The translations under genes were made by a program, and so were the position numbers. Shown here in pieces: positions 8,225 through 17,355 of a stretch of 55,375 nucleotides of DNA. Source of the stretch: Novosphingobium olei (GTDB lineage Bacteria > Pseudomonadota > Alphaproteobacteria > Sphingomonadales > Sphingomonadaceae); contig NZ_JABBGM010000016.1 of assembly GCF_012927405.1 (NCBI RefSeq), positions 1 to 55,375 of the forward strand, read 5' to 3'. The notes below the pieces were generated by a model. It searched no databases, was not told the origin of the DNA, and saw only the letters and a list, made by a program, of their open reading frames with translations. The first letter of the stretch is position 1, and every line of letters begins with the position of its first letter.

Positions 8225-9718
8225 GTGGCACAGCCGGCAACCCCCGCACGCACCTCCCAGAGCGCCAGGGCCGGAAAGGACCTGCGCCAGCGCAAGGTCA
8301 AGATCCTCGCCACCGTCGGTCCCGCCAGCCGCGCGCCCGAAATGCTCGAAAAGCTCTACCGCGCCGGCGTCGATGCCTTCCGCGTGAACATGAGCCATGG
8401 CGATCATGCGACCCACGCCGAAACGATCGCGGCGATCCGCGCGCTGGAGGAGAAGGTCGCGCGGCCGATCACCATCCTGTGCGACCTGCAAGGGCCGAAG
8501 CTGCGCGTCGGCACGTTCAAGAACGACCGCGCGGTGATCCGCCATTCGGGCCACTTCACGCTCGATCGCAATCCCGAGCCGGGCGATGAAACCCGCGTCT
8601 GCCTGCCGCACCCCGAACTGTTCGGCATCCTGCAGAAGGGCCAGCGCCTGCTGATCGACGACGGCAAGCTGCGCCTGCGGGTGATCCGCGCCGACGACAA
8701 CGAAATCCTGTGCAGCGCCGAAGTCGGCGGCGTCATTTCCAACCGCAAGGGCGTGAACGTGCCCGACGCGGTCGTGCCGGTGCCGGCGCTCACCGAAAAG
8801 GACCGCCGCGACCTCGCCTTCGCGGTGGAGCACGGCGCCGACTGGATCGCGCTGTCGTTCGTGCAGCGGCCCGAGGACGTGGCCGAGGCGCGCCGCCTGA
8901 TGGGTGGCTACGGTTCGCTGATGGCCAAGATCGAGAAGCCCGCCGCGATCACCCGGCTGGACGAGATCGTCGAACTGGCCGACGGCATCATGGTTGCGCG
9001 CGGGGATCTGGGCGTTGAGCTGAATCCCGAAGAAGTGCCGCCACTGCAGAAGCGCATCGTCGAAACCGCGCGCCGCCAGGGCAAGCCGGTGGTCGTGGCG
9101 ACGCAGATGCTCGAATCGATGATCGAGGCGCCGACGCCGACCCGCGCCGAAGTGTCCGACGTGGCCAACGCGGTCTACGACGGGGCCGACGCGGTCATGC
9201 TTTCGGCCGAGACCGCCGCCGGTGCCTGGCCCGAAGAGGCGGTGACGATCATGGACCGCATCGCGGCGCAGGTCGAAGCCGATCCGGGCTATGCCGCGCG
9301 CGTCCACTTCATCGAAACGCAGCCCGATCCCACGACGTCGGACGCGCTGGCCGAAGCCTGCGCCTCGATCGCCAAGACGCTGCCGATCTCGGGCATCATC
9401 GTGTTCACGGGCTCGGGCTCGACCGCGCGGCGCGTGGCGCGCGAACGGCCGGGCGTGCCGATGCTGGTGCTTACCCCGTCGGAGCGCACCGCGCGCAAGG
9501 TGGGCCTGCTGTGGGGCGCGCATGCCGTGCGCACGCGCGACATCGGCAGCTTCGAGGAGATGATCGCCAAGGGCAAGCGCATGGCGCTGCGCCATGGCTT
9601 CGGCACGGCGGGATCGCGCCTGATCACGCTGGCAGGCGTCCCCTTCGGCACGCCCGGCGCAACCAACCTGCTTCACGTGGTGACGCTGACCGGCGACGAA
9701 TTGAAGCGCCGCAGCTGA
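8225..9718 (+). CDS. pyk: Pyruvate kinase
   Basis: Transfers phosphate from phosphoenolpyruvate to ADP in the last step of lower glycolysis or the Entner-Doudoroff route. The active-site signature IMVARGDLGVEL, the KIEKPAAI lysine strand, the RVNMSHGDH start of the barrel and the C-terminal allosteric domain (IIVFTGSGSTARRVARERP) are all present. The start is GTG at 8225 because AAGGA at 8214-8218 precedes it by 6 bases; a longer ATG form at 8168 would add 19 residues that do not resemble the family. Length is 497 aa, slightly long through its N-terminal tail. Confidence 0.95.
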   Translation: MAQPATPARTSQSARAGKDLRQRKVKILATVGPASRAPEMLEKLYRAGVDAFRVNMSHGDHATHAETIAAIRALEEKVARPITILCDLQGPKLRVGTFKNDRAVIRHSGHFTLDRNPEPGDETRVCLPHPELFGILQKGQRLLIDDGKLRLRVIRADDNEILCSAEVGGVISNRKGVNVPDAVVPVPALTEKDRRDLAFAVEHGADWIALSFVQRPEDVAEARRLMGGYGSLMAKIEKPAAITRLDEIVELADGIMVARGDLGVELNPEEVPPLQKRIVETARRQGKPVVVATQMLESMIEAPTPTRAEVSDVANAVYDGADAVMLSAETAAGAWPEEAVTIMDRIAAQVEADPGYAARVHFIETQPDPTTSDALAEACASIAKTLPISGIIVFTGSGSTARRVARERPGVPMLVLTPSERTARKVGLLWGAHAVRTRDIGSFEEMIAKGKRMALRHGFGTAGSRLITLAGVPFGTPGATNLLHVVTLTGDELKRRS

Positions 9719-9745
9719 CGCGTTGCGGCCGAGCTGGCGGCAGCC

Positions 9746-11053
9746 TCAGCGCCCGCCGGTCACCGCAAGGCGCGGCGTGGCGTTGCCTTCGCGGCCGGCG
9801 CGGCGTTCGGCGCAGACGACGCGGTTCTTGCCCGATTTCTTCGCGGCATAGAGCGCCGCATCGGCGATAGGCACCACGTCCGACGCGGTGGTCGCCGCTT
9901 CGGGCACCGCCGCCACGCCGAGCGAGGCGCTGATCGCGCAGGCGTGGACTTCGCTCAGCAGTTCGATCCGCTCGCGCAGCAGCTCGGCCTTGTCGGCGGC
10001 ATCTTCAAGGCTGCAGTCGGGCAGGATCGCCAGCAGTTCTTCCCCGCCATAGCGGCACAGCACGTCGGTGGGGCGCAGTGCGCCGACCATCTGCGCGGCG
10101 ACATCGCGCAGCACGGCATCGCCCTTGGCATGGCCGTGTTCGTCGTTGAGATGCTTGAAGTTGTCGAGATCGAGCATGATCACCGCGGTGCTGCCACCGC
10201 CACGCGCGCCGAGCGAAACGAAGCGTTCCAGCGCGTCTTCCATGTAGCGGCGGTTGTACAGCCCGGTCAGCGGATCGCGCAGCGATTGCGTGCGCAGCTT
10301 TTCGCGCAGCGCGATGTTCGACAGCGCGAGCGACATCGAATCGGCCAGCGCCCGGCCCAGGCGGCGCACGCCAACGAGCCGGTCGAAGGCGTCGTCCTGC
10401 TCGGTCGGCAGCAGGATCAGCAGGCCGTGGACCTGCCCGCAGGCCATCATCGGAATTTCGATGGTGGCCGCCTGGCTCGCATGGTGGGCGCAGCACAGCG
10501 TGCCGCTGGCGGGCACGTTGATCTGAGGCTTTCCGCGCTTCAGCGCCCAGCAATTGTGCGGGCTGAGCGTTTCGGGCGCGATATAGCCTTCGGGAAGGTC
10601 CCACGCCCGCGCCAGGTCGAGCCGGTCGCGTGAATTGTTGAAGACATAGAGCGCGGTGCCGTAGCTGGGCAGCAGCCGCCGCGCGGTGGCCATCAGCACG
10701 GCGCCGGCATCGTCGTACGTTTCGGCGGCCTGCAGCATGTCGGTCATCGCGAACAGCTCGGCCGTCTGCCAGCGCGAATCGGCGATCTCGGACCGGTTCG
10801 CGCTCTCGCGCTTCTGTGTCCGCATCGCCAGCACGTGCAGCAGGAACTGGAGCGCCAGCGCCAGGGTCAGCCCGACCGTGGAATAGGCGAGCAGGGTCGA
10901 GGCGCCGGCGTTGTCCTGGTAGTTGTGGTAGGCCACCGCGCCCGTGCACAGCACCAGGAGCAGGACCGACGTGAAGTGTACCACGAACAGCCACGTGTGC
11001 GACAGTTCGGGCACGGCTTCCTTGGCCGCCTGCTGCGCGCGGATGGTGCTCAC
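9746..11053 (-). CDS. Membrane GGDEF diguanylate cyclase with GAF-like sensor
   Basis: Predicted to make cyclic di-GMP. Two helices near the N-terminus (about residues 22-75) anchor it in the membrane; a GAF-like domain follows (about 110-250), then a GGDEF domain with DPLTGLYNRRYMED, the metal-binding DLDNFKHLND and a GGEEL active site. The inhibitory I-site RPTD lies five residues before GGEEL, so product feedback is probably intact. I chose the GTG at 11053, which has AAGGA 10 bases upstream; a GTG at 11086 would add 11 residues and is possible. It ends 27 bases from pyk and is convergent with it. Confidence 0.88.
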   Translation of the reverse strand: MSTIRAQQAAKEAVPELSHTWLFVVHFTSVLLLVLCTGAVAYHNYQDNAGASTLLAYSTVGLTLALALQFLLHVLAMRTQKRESANRSEIADSRWQTAELFAMTDMLQAAETYDDAGAVLMATARRLLPSYGTALYVFNNSRDRLDLARAWDLPEGYIAPETLSPHNCWALKRGKPQINVPASGTLCCAHHASQAATIEIPMMACGQVHGLLILLPTEQDDAFDRLVGVRRLGRALADSMSLALSNIALREKLRTQSLRDPLTGLYNRRYMEDALERFVSLGARGGGSTAVIMLDLDNFKHLNDEHGHAKGDAVLRDVAAQMVGALRPTDVLCRYGGEELLAILPDCSLEDAADKAELLRERIELLSEVHACAISASLGVAAVPEAATTASDVVPIADAALYAAKKSGKNRVVCAERRAGREGNATPRLAVTGGR

Positions 11054-11205
11054 CTCGGGGAAATCCTTTGTCGACCTGCTTCGCACCTAGCGGCAAACGA
11101 CCAGAGGGTGATTAAGCGATTGCCCCGACCAATGCGGAGTCGGCGCTTTAACCCGCGCTAACCATCCCGTCGGCCACGGTCCTGGCCATGGCAGGCGCCG
11201 CGGGA

Positions 11206-11904
11206 CTAGCCGTTGCGCGCGCCGAACAATGCGGACCCCACCCGCACGTGGGTGGCGCCCAGCAGCACCGCGGTCTCGAAATCGTCGCTCATCCCCATCG
11301 ACAGGCCGGCAAGGCCGTGGTCGGCGGCAAGCTTGGCGAGCAGCGCGAAGAACGGCGCTGCCTCGATCCCGGCGGGGGGCACGCACATCAGCCCTTCGAC
11401 CGGAAGCTGCGCGTCGCGCGCCTGATCGAGCAGCGCGGGCAGGTCGGCAATCGCGCAGCCGCCCTTCTGCTCTTCGGCGCCGATGTTGACCTGCACGAAC
11501 AGCGGCACTTGCCGCCCCACCTTGTCCATCGCGCGGGCGAGCGCGGTCAGCAGCGACGGGCGGTCGAGCGAATGGATCGCATCGAACAGCCGCACCGCGT
11601 CCTCGGCCTTGTTCGACTGCAGCTGGCCGACGAGGTGGACGGCAACGTCGGGGTGCGCCTCGCGGATCGCGGGGAACTTGGCCTGTGCTTCCTGCACGCG
11701 GTTTTCACCGAACACGCGCTGCCCTTGCGCGACAAGGTCGAGCACCGCTTCGGCCGGCTTGGTCTTCGACACCGCCACCAGCGTCACGCCTTCGGGCGCG
11801 CGCCGCGCGATCCGGCAGCTTTGCGCGATGCGCGCGCGGACGTCATCAAGCGGAGAGATGGGGTCGAGCGGCGAAAGGGCGGGCGAGCTTGCTGGCGTGT
11901 CCAT
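11206..11904 (-). CDS. YggS/PROSC family PLP homeostasis protein
   Basis: A 232-aa single-domain PLP-binding protein that buffers pyridoxal phosphate and affects amino-acid and keto-acid metabolism; it is not an enzyme of known reaction. The PLP lysine is in TLVAVSKTKP; other family motifs are FGENRVQEAQAK, HLVGQLQSNK, VQVNIGAEEQKGG, and the phosphate-binding SMGMSDDFETAVLLGATHVRVGSALFG segment. In many bacteria this gene leads a proC/sepF cluster; that context is absent here. It is divergent from the ThiE-like gene with only 22 bases between the start codons. Confidence 0.93.
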   Translation of the reverse strand: MDTPASSPALSPLDPISPLDDVRARIAQSCRIARRAPEGVTLVAVSKTKPAEAVLDLVAQGQRVFGENRVQEAQAKFPAIREAHPDVAVHLVGQLQSNKAEDAVRLFDAIHSLDRPSLLTALARAMDKVGRQVPLFVQVNIGAEEQKGGCAIADLPALLDQARDAQLPVEGLMCVPPAGIEAAPFFALLAKLAADHGLAGLSMGMSDDFETAVLLGATHVRVGSALFGARNG

Positions 11905-11926
11905 GGCGCGGTGCTATAGCGAAGCG

Positions 11927-12457
11927 ATGGCCGCCCGCCACCCCGTTCCCGCCGATCTGCCGCGCCTGCTGCTGCTGTCCGACGCGCGCAACGATGCCGC
12001 GCTCGAACGCGCGATCGCCCGCCTGCCCCGGGGGGCGGGGTTCGTTTTCCGCCATTACCACCTGCCGCCGCGCGAACGCACCGCACGGTTCGAACGGCTC
12101 GCCCGGCTGTGCCGCGCGCGCGGTATCATCGTGCTGGCGAGCCGCCCCTTGCGCGGCTGGCGGATCGACGGGACCTATGGCGCAGCGCCCACCCTGCCCC
12201 GGCCCGGCCTGCGCTTTGCCACGGCGCATTCGCTGCGCGAGATCGGGCAGGCGGAGCGCGCCGGCGCGGATGCGGTGCTGCTCTCGCCGGTGTTTCCCAC
12301 CCGCACCCATCCCGGCGGCCTGGTGCTCGGCCCGGTGCGGTTCGGCCTGCTGGCGCGCCTTGCACCCTTGCCGGTGCTGGCGCTGGGCGGGATGACGCGG
12401 CAGCGGGCGAAGCGGCTTGCCGTCCACGGCTGGGCGGCGATCGACGGGCTCGCCTGA
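11927..12457 (+). CDS. ThiE/TenI-like protein (short thiamine phosphate synthase homologue)
   Basis: A 176-aa half-barrel related to thiamine phosphate synthase. The strongest match is AGADAVLLSPVFPTRTHPGG, followed by PVLALGGMTRQRAKRLAVHGWAAIDGLA, the phosphate-binding end of the barrel. It is about 30 residues shorter than ThiE, and the usual N-terminal diphosphate-binding basic segment is not evident, so it may be a TenI-type protein or a reduced ThiE. The enzyme activity is therefore uncertain. It lies 102 bases ahead of ftsK on the same strand. Confidence 0.7.
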   Translation: MAARHPVPADLPRLLLLSDARNDAALERAIARLPRGAGFVFRHYHLPPRERTARFERLARLCRARGIIVLASRPLRGWRIDGTYGAAPTLPRPGLRFATAHSLREIGQAERAGADAVLLSPVFPTRTHPGGLVLGPVRFGLLARLAPLPVLALGGMTRQRAKRLAVHGWAAIDGLA

Positions 12458-12559
12458 CGCGCCCTAACCGTATTGGAATCTTTTGCGGAATCCGCTGGAT
12501 TCTTGACGCTGACCCCGCTTCGGGCGCATTATGTTCCGCAAGGGACGGAAGGGATCGCA

Positions 12560-14986
12560 ATGGCAAGCCGGGCACTATCACCTGCGAGGGCATCCCGCGC
12601 GCGCGGCGGATCGGGCTCCGCCGGCCCGCGCGGCGACTGGCGTTCGATCCTGCGCCGCAGCCTGCGCCGCAGTGCCGAACTGATCGGCGGGGCGACCCTG
12701 TTCGCGGCGATGGTGTTCCTTGCGCTGGCGCTCGCCAGCTATACCCAGACCGATCCTTCGGGCAGCACCGCATCGGGCAGCCCGGTCGAAAACTGGATGG
12801 GCCTGCCCGGCGCCTGGGCGGCGGAACGCGTGCTGATGCTGTTCGGCCTGCCCGGCGGGCTGCTGCTGCCGCTGCTCTATGTCTATGCCCGCCGCCTGTG
12901 GGATGCCGCGGGCGACCTGATCGACGATGGCGCCGATGACGAGGACGAAGAGCTCGAGGCCGAGCCCGCGTGGTGGCGGCTTGCGATCAACCTTGCGATC
13001 GCGATGGCGCTGATCGGCACCACGCTGGCACTCGCCTTTACCGCGCCGGGGGGAACCCTGCCGGCGGGCGTCGGCGGGCTGCTCGGCCTTGTCGGCGCCG
13101 CGGCGATCCGCACCGTCTCGCACCCGGTCCCCGCGGTCGAAGGGTGGATCATCCTCGCCTTGGCGCTCGCCGCGTTCGGCGTGGGGGTGTTCTTCCTCAG
13201 CCGCGTCTTCGCCTTCGAATGGCAGCGCCTGCTGACCATCCCGTCGCTGCTGCGCCGCGCGCCCGCCAGCGTCGTGCCCGCCGACGATGCGGGGCTGACC
13301 ACGCCTGCCCGCCCGCGCAAGGCCAAGGCCGCCGAAGCGCCTGCCATCCTCGCCGCGCCCGAAGCCGATGCCGCGCCGCGCCGCCCGACCGAGATCACCG
13401 ATCCCAGCCGCCCGGCCGCGCCCACCCCGCTCGCCGGTGGGGCCAAGCTGCGCCAGGGCGACCTGTTCGACAAGTTCGAGCTGCCATCGACCGGCCTGCT
13501 GGAAGAACCCGCGCCCAGCGCCCAGCCCAAGATCGACAAGCTCGCGCTCGAAAGGAACGCGCGCCTGCTCGAAAACGTGCTCGGCGACTTCAAGATCGAG
13601 GGCGAGATCACCGCGGTGCGGACCGGGCCGGTCATCACCATGTACGAGCTGGAGCCTGCACCCGGCACCAAGGCGAGCCGCGTGATCGGCCTTGCCGACG
13701 ACATCGCCCGCAACATGAGCGCGATTTCCGCGCGCGTTTCGGCCATTCCCGGCCGCACCGTGATGGGCATCGAACTGCCCAACGCGGTGCGCGACATGGT
13801 CTCGTTCCGCGAGCTGGTCGAATGCGAGAAGTTCGCCAGCTCCAAGGCGCTGCTGCCGATCATCCTGGGCAAGGACATTTCGGGCGATCCGATCGTCGCC
13901 GACCTTGCCACGATGCCCCACCTGCTCGTCGCCGGCACCACCGGCTCGGGCAAGTCGGTGGGCCTCAACTGCATCCTGCTGTCGCTGCTCTATCGCCTGA
14001 CCCCGGCGCAGTGCCGCCTGATCCTGGTCGATCCCAAGGTGCTGGAGCTGAAGTCCTACGACGACATCCCGCACCTGCTCTCGCCGGTGGTGACCGAACC
14101 CGCCAAGGCGGTGCGTGCGCTGAAGTGGGCGGTCGAGGAAATGGAGCGGCGCTATCGCCAGATGTCCTCGATCGGCGTGCGCAACCTGTCGGGGTTCAAC
14201 GAGAAGGTCCGCGCCGCGGCATCGAAGGGCAAGCCGCTGGGCCGCCGCATCCAGGTGGGCTTCGATCCCGATACCGGCGAGGAGCTGTTCGAGGAGCAGC
14301 AGCTCGATTACCAGGTGCTGCCGCAGATCGTGGTCATCGTCGACGAGCTGGCCGACCTGATGGTCACCGTGGGCAAGGAAATCGAAGTCCTGATCCAGCG
14401 GCTTTCGCAAAAGAGCCGCGCGGCGGGCATCCACCTGATCATGGCGACGCAGCGCCCGTCGGTCGACGTCATCACCGGCGTGATCAAGGCCAACCTGCCC
14501 ACCCGCATCAGCTTTGCCGTGACCAGCCGCATCGACAGCCGCACCATCCTGGGCGAACAGGGCGCCGAACAGCTGCTGGGCAAGGGCGACATGCTCTACA
14601 AGCCCGCGACCGACCCGATCAAGCGCGTCCACGGCCCCTTCGTCAGCGACGAGGAGGTGGAGAAGGTGGCCAACCACTGGCGCGGGCAGGGCAGCCCGGA
14701 ATACGTCGATTCGGTGACCGAGGAGCCCGAAGACGGCGGCTTCGGCTTCGACGATCTGGACGCGACCGCCAGCGACAATCCCGAAGAGCGCAAGTACCGG
14801 CAGGTGTGCCAGCTGGTGTTCGAAAGCCAGAAGGCTTCGGCCAGCTGGATCCAGCGCCAGATGGGCGTGGGTTACAACACCGCATCGAAATGGATCGAGC
14901 GCATGGAAGCCGACGGCTTTGTCGGCCCGGCCAACCACGTCGGCCGCCGCGACATCTACCGCGACAAGGACGGCAATCCGCTTTGA
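12560..14986 (+). CDS. ftsK: DNA translocase FtsK
   Basis: Pumps chromosome ends through the closing septum and activates dimer resolution at dif. The 808-aa protein has four N-terminal membrane helices (about residues 45-210), a shorter-than-E. coli linker rich in Pro and Ala, the motor domain with Walker A GTTGSGKS near residue 460 and Walker B IVVIVDELADLM, and a C-terminal gamma winged helix (SASWIQRQMGVGYNTASKWIERMEADGFV) that reads KOPS sites. The ATG at 12560 has GGAAGGGA just upstream; an in-frame ATG at 12473 is less likely. It is followed by a short noncoding repeat cluster. Confidence 0.97.
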   Translation: MASRALSPARASRARGGSGSAGPRGDWRSILRRSLRRSAELIGGATLFAAMVFLALALASYTQTDPSGSTASGSPVENWMGLPGAWAAERVLMLFGLPGGLLLPLLYVYARRLWDAAGDLIDDGADDEDEELEAEPAWWRLAINLAIAMALIGTTLALAFTAPGGTLPAGVGGLLGLVGAAAIRTVSHPVPAVEGWIILALALAAFGVGVFFLSRVFAFEWQRLLTIPSLLRRAPASVVPADDAGLTTPARPRKAKAAEAPAILAAPEADAAPRRPTEITDPSRPAAPTPLAGGAKLRQGDLFDKFELPSTGLLEEPAPSAQPKIDKLALERNARLLENVLGDFKIEGEITAVRTGPVITMYELEPAPGTKASRVIGLADDIARNMSAISARVSAIPGRTVMGIELPNAVRDMVSFRELVECEKFASSKALLPIILGKDISGDPIVADLATMPHLLVAGTTGSGKSVGLNCILLSLLYRLTPAQCRLILVDPKVLELKSYDDIPHLLSPVVTEPAKAVRALKWAVEEMERRYRQMSSIGVRNLSGFNEKVRAAASKGKPLGRRIQVGFDPDTGEELFEEQQLDYQVLPQIVVIVDELADLMVTVGKEIEVLIQRLSQKSRAAGIHLIMATQRPSVDVITGVIKANLPTRISFAVTSRIDSRTILGEQGAEQLLGKGDMLYKPATDPIKRVHGPFVSDEEVEKVANHWRGQGSPEYVDSVTEEPEDGGFGFDDLDATASDNPEERKYRQVCQLVFESQKASASWIQRQMGVGYNTASKWIERMEADGFVGPANHVGRRDIYRDKDGNPL

Positions 14987-15020
14987 CGGGGGCGGCGCGG
15001 GCTTCGGTGCCGTGCCAACC

Positions 15021-15081
15021 CGCCCTTAACCCCATCTCGCCAATTTGCCTTAACCCCCGCCCTTAACCTCCGCCCTTAACC
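15021..15081. repeat. Short repeats with CGCCCTTAACC units
   Basis: Three exact copies of CGCCCTTAACC start at 15021, 15058 and 15071, the last two in a 13-bp tandem; a fourth TTAACC occurs at 15050. The last copy continues to TTAACCAT, which matches a CtrA half-site. The 13-bp spacing is not the standard CtrA TTAA-N7-TTAA, so this is a candidate regulatory cluster upstream of the 146-aa protein and not a proven one. Confidence 0.45.
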
Positions 15082-15200
15082 ATCGCCGGGGCGCGCCGTC
15101 CTTGGGTGTGGATCGGCGCGGCGGCGTCCTGTTCTTCCTCCGTCTCCAGCCGGCGGGCCGATCCATCCTGTCCAGAGCAAGCCCGGGAGCCTTCCGCGCC

Positions 15201-15641
15201 ATGCAAGCCCTGACCCAGTGCTGGTTCACTCGCACGCACCGCCCCGAACGCTGGATGGAGCACGACGAGGACGGTTCGCACCTTTCCACCTGCCGCTATT
15301 GCGAGCGCCGCATCGTCAGCTGGGACCGCGAGGCGTGGTACCTGGCCGACGGCTTCAACGTCAGCCGCCTGGCTGAAACCGCCAGCGGACGCACGCTGAC
15401 GCTGGTCGACGTGTCCGAGGACATGTTGCTGCACCGCTTTTCGGTCACCCACCTGAACGACGAGGCCGCGATCGAGGCGTTCAAGAAGCAGGTCGCCGCG
15501 CAATACGCGATGGACGAGCCGGGATCGCCGCTGCGCCTGCTCGACAGCGGCGGCACGCCGCGCCCCCGCGTGCGCACGCAGACGGCGCCGCGCCGCGCGG
15601 GCGTCAGCCGCGCCGCACCGGATAGCCGGAAAAGCGCTTGA
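15201..15641 (+). CDS. Conserved hypothetical protein with a CxxC motif
   Basis: I do not recognise the family. The 146-aa product is soluble, starts MQALTQCWFTRTHRPERWMEHD and carries CRYCERRIVSWDREAWYLADG. The CxxC with flanking Cys7 and His residues could form a small metal site. The C-terminal 35 residues are Arg- and Pro-rich and look disordered. The ATG at 15201 is preferred over an upstream ATG at 15102, which lies in sequence with no protein-like pattern. Its 3' end overlaps the convergent Lrp gene by 38 bases. Confidence 0.65.
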   Translation: MQALTQCWFTRTHRPERWMEHDEDGSHLSTCRYCERRIVSWDREAWYLADGFNVSRLAETASGRTLTLVDVSEDMLLHRFSVTHLNDEAAIEAFKKQVAAQYAMDEPGSPLRLLDSGGTPRPRVRTQTAPRRAGVSRAAPDSRKSA

Positions 15642-16065
15642 TCCGCCGCAGCGAGAAGCTCGACCGCATGGCCGACACGCCGGGCAGGCGGGCGAGGCAA
15701 TCGCGGTGGATGGCATCGTACTGTTCGAGATCGGCGGCGGCGACGCGCAGCAGGTAATCCGCGCTGCCACTCATCAGGTGGCATTCCAGGATATCGTCGA
15801 AATCGCCGACCGCGCGCTCGAAGCGGTCCATCGCTTCGCGGCTCTGGCTGGTCAGCGTAATCTCGACGAACACTTCGACGCTGAGGCCCAGACGGCGCGG
15901 GTCGAGCCGCGCGGCGTAGCCTTCGATCACGCCCTTTTCTTCCAGCGCGCGGATGCGGCGGTGACACGCCGAGGGCGACAGGGCGATGGCTTCGGCAAGA
16001 TCGGCGATGGAACGCGACGAATCACGCTGCAGCGCTTCGATCAGCGCAATGTCGGCACGCTCCAT
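15604..16065 (-). CDS. Lrp/AsnC-family transcriptional regulator (probable regulator of ald)
   Basis: A 153-aa feast/famine regulator. Residues 1-60 hold the helix-turn-helix (IADLAEAIALSPSACHRRIRALEEKGVIEGYAARLD) and the rest is the RAM ligand domain ending in a basic tail. It is divergent from alanine dehydrogenase across 135 bases, the classic arrangement for AldR-type activators that sense L-alanine or other amino acids. The shared region carries phased repeats that fit an Lrp octamer. Recognition of alanine is inferred from context. Confidence 0.92.
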   Translation of the reverse strand: MERADIALIEALQRDSSRSIADLAEAIALSPSACHRRIRALEEKGVIEGYAARLDPRRLGLSVEVFVEITLTSQSREAMDRFERAVGDFDDILECHLMSGSADYLLRVAAADLEQYDAIHRDCLARLPGVSAMRSSFSLRRIKRFSGYPVRRG

Positions 16066-16072
16066 GCACGTT

Positions 16073-16149
16073 TTTCCCGATTGAGGGTCGATGTGCAACG
16101 ATATTTCCCGATTGGCCCCTTCGGCAAGCCCCAATGAGGTGAAACATTG
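16073..16149. promoter_or_regulatory. Candidate Lrp/AldR binding region between lrp and ald
   Basis: The 11-mer TTTCCCGATTG occurs at 16073-16083 and again at 16104-16114. The two copies are 31 bp apart, close to three helical turns, so they face the same side of the DNA. An inverted repeat CAATG-N8-CATTG follows at 16132-16149. Lrp-family octamers bind phased sites of this kind. Confidence 0.55.
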
Positions 16150-16200
16150 CACTGGCTTGCGCGTATCCTTCCCGCACGAAGGATTTGCGGAGAAGAACCC

Positions 16201-17316
16201 ATGCGTGTCGGCACCGTTCGCGAGATCAAGAACCACGAATACCGCGTCGGGCTGACGCCCGAAAGCGCGCGCGAGCTGGTGGTGCACGGGCACGAGGTGT
16301 GGGTCGAAACGGGCGCGGGCCTTGGCATCGGCGCGAGCGATGCGGACTACGAAGCGGCCGGCGCCAAGATCCAGCCCGATGCGAAGACCGTGTTCGATGG
16401 CTGCGAAATGGTGGTGAAGGTCAAGGAGCCGCAGGCGGTCGAGCGCGCGATGCTGCGCGAAGGCCAGGTGCTCTATACCTACCTCCACCTTGCGCCCGAT
16501 CCGGAACAGACCGCCGATCTGGTCAAGTCGGGCGTCACCGCGATCGCCTACGAAACGGTGACCGGCCCCAACGGGTCGCTGCCGCTGCTCAAGCCGATGA
16601 GCCAGGTGGCCGGGCGCATGTCGATCCAGGCGGGCGCCACCGCGCTGGAAAAGGCGCACGGCGGGCGCGGCGTGCTGCTGGGCGGCGTGCCGGGCGTGCT
16701 GCCGGGCAAGGTCGCGGTGATCGGCGGCGGCGTGGTCGGCTTCAACGCGGCGCAGATGGCGGCGGGCCTGGGCGCGGACGTAACCGTGCTCGACCGCGAT
16801 CCCGATGTGCTGGAGCGGCTGGGCATCCACTTCGAATCGCGCGCCAAGACCCGCTTTTCCAACCGCGCCAACCTGGCTGCGGCCGTGGCCGAGGCGGATC
16901 TGGTGATCGGCGCGGTGCTGATCCCCGGGGCCGCTGCGCCCAAGCTGGTGACGCGCGAAATGCTCGGCACGATGAAGCCCGGCGCGGTGCTGGTCGACGT
17001 GGCCATCGACCAGGGCGGCTGCTTCGAGACGAGCCACGCCACGACTCATGCCGATCCGACCTATATCGTCGATGGCATCGTCCATTATTGCGTGGCCAAC
17101 ATGCCGGGCGCGGTCGCGCGCACCAGCACTTATGCGCTCAACAACGTGACCCTGCCGCACGCGCTGCGCATTGCCGACCTCGGCTGGAAGGAAGCGCTGC
17201 GCCGCGATGCCCATCTGGCGGCGGGCCTGAATGTCCATGGCGGCAAGGTGACGTATGAAGCGGTGGCCCGCGAACTCGGCTACGACTTCGCCCACTACGC
17301 AGATTTACTTATGTAA
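16201..17316 (+). CDS. ald: Alanine dehydrogenase
   Basis: Catalyses reversible NAD-dependent deamination of L-alanine to pyruvate. The 371-aa protein opens with MRVGTVREIKNHEYRVGLTPES, has the substrate lysine in MVVKVKEPQ and the histidine in YTYLHLAP, the Rossmann signature VIGGGVVGFNAAQMA, and the VDVAIDQGGC strand. An upstream ATG exists 54 bases earlier but the 16201 start matches the family and follows a GGAGAAG ribosome site. It is likely controlled by the divergent Lrp-type protein. Confidence 0.97.
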   Translation: MRVGTVREIKNHEYRVGLTPESARELVVHGHEVWVETGAGLGIGASDADYEAAGAKIQPDAKTVFDGCEMVVKVKEPQAVERAMLREGQVLYTYLHLAPDPEQTADLVKSGVTAIAYETVTGPNGSLPLLKPMSQVAGRMSIQAGATALEKAHGGRGVLLGGVPGVLPGKVAVIGGGVVGFNAAQMAAGLGADVTVLDRDPDVLERLGIHFESRAKTRFSNRANLAAAVAEADLVIGAVLIPGAAAPKLVTREMLGTMKPGAVLVDVAIDQGGCFETSHATTHADPTYIVDGIVHYCVANMPGAVARTSTYALNNVTLPHALRIADLGWKEALRRDAHLAAGLNVHGGKVTYEAVARELGYDFAHYADLLM

Positions 17317-17355
17317 TTTAACTTGGAATAAGACTTGGCGTTCTATCAGGACGCC

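Noticed and set aside
12578..14938. A 786-codon minus-strand open frame
   Set aside because: Antisense shadow of ftsK with no domain pattern or ribosome site.
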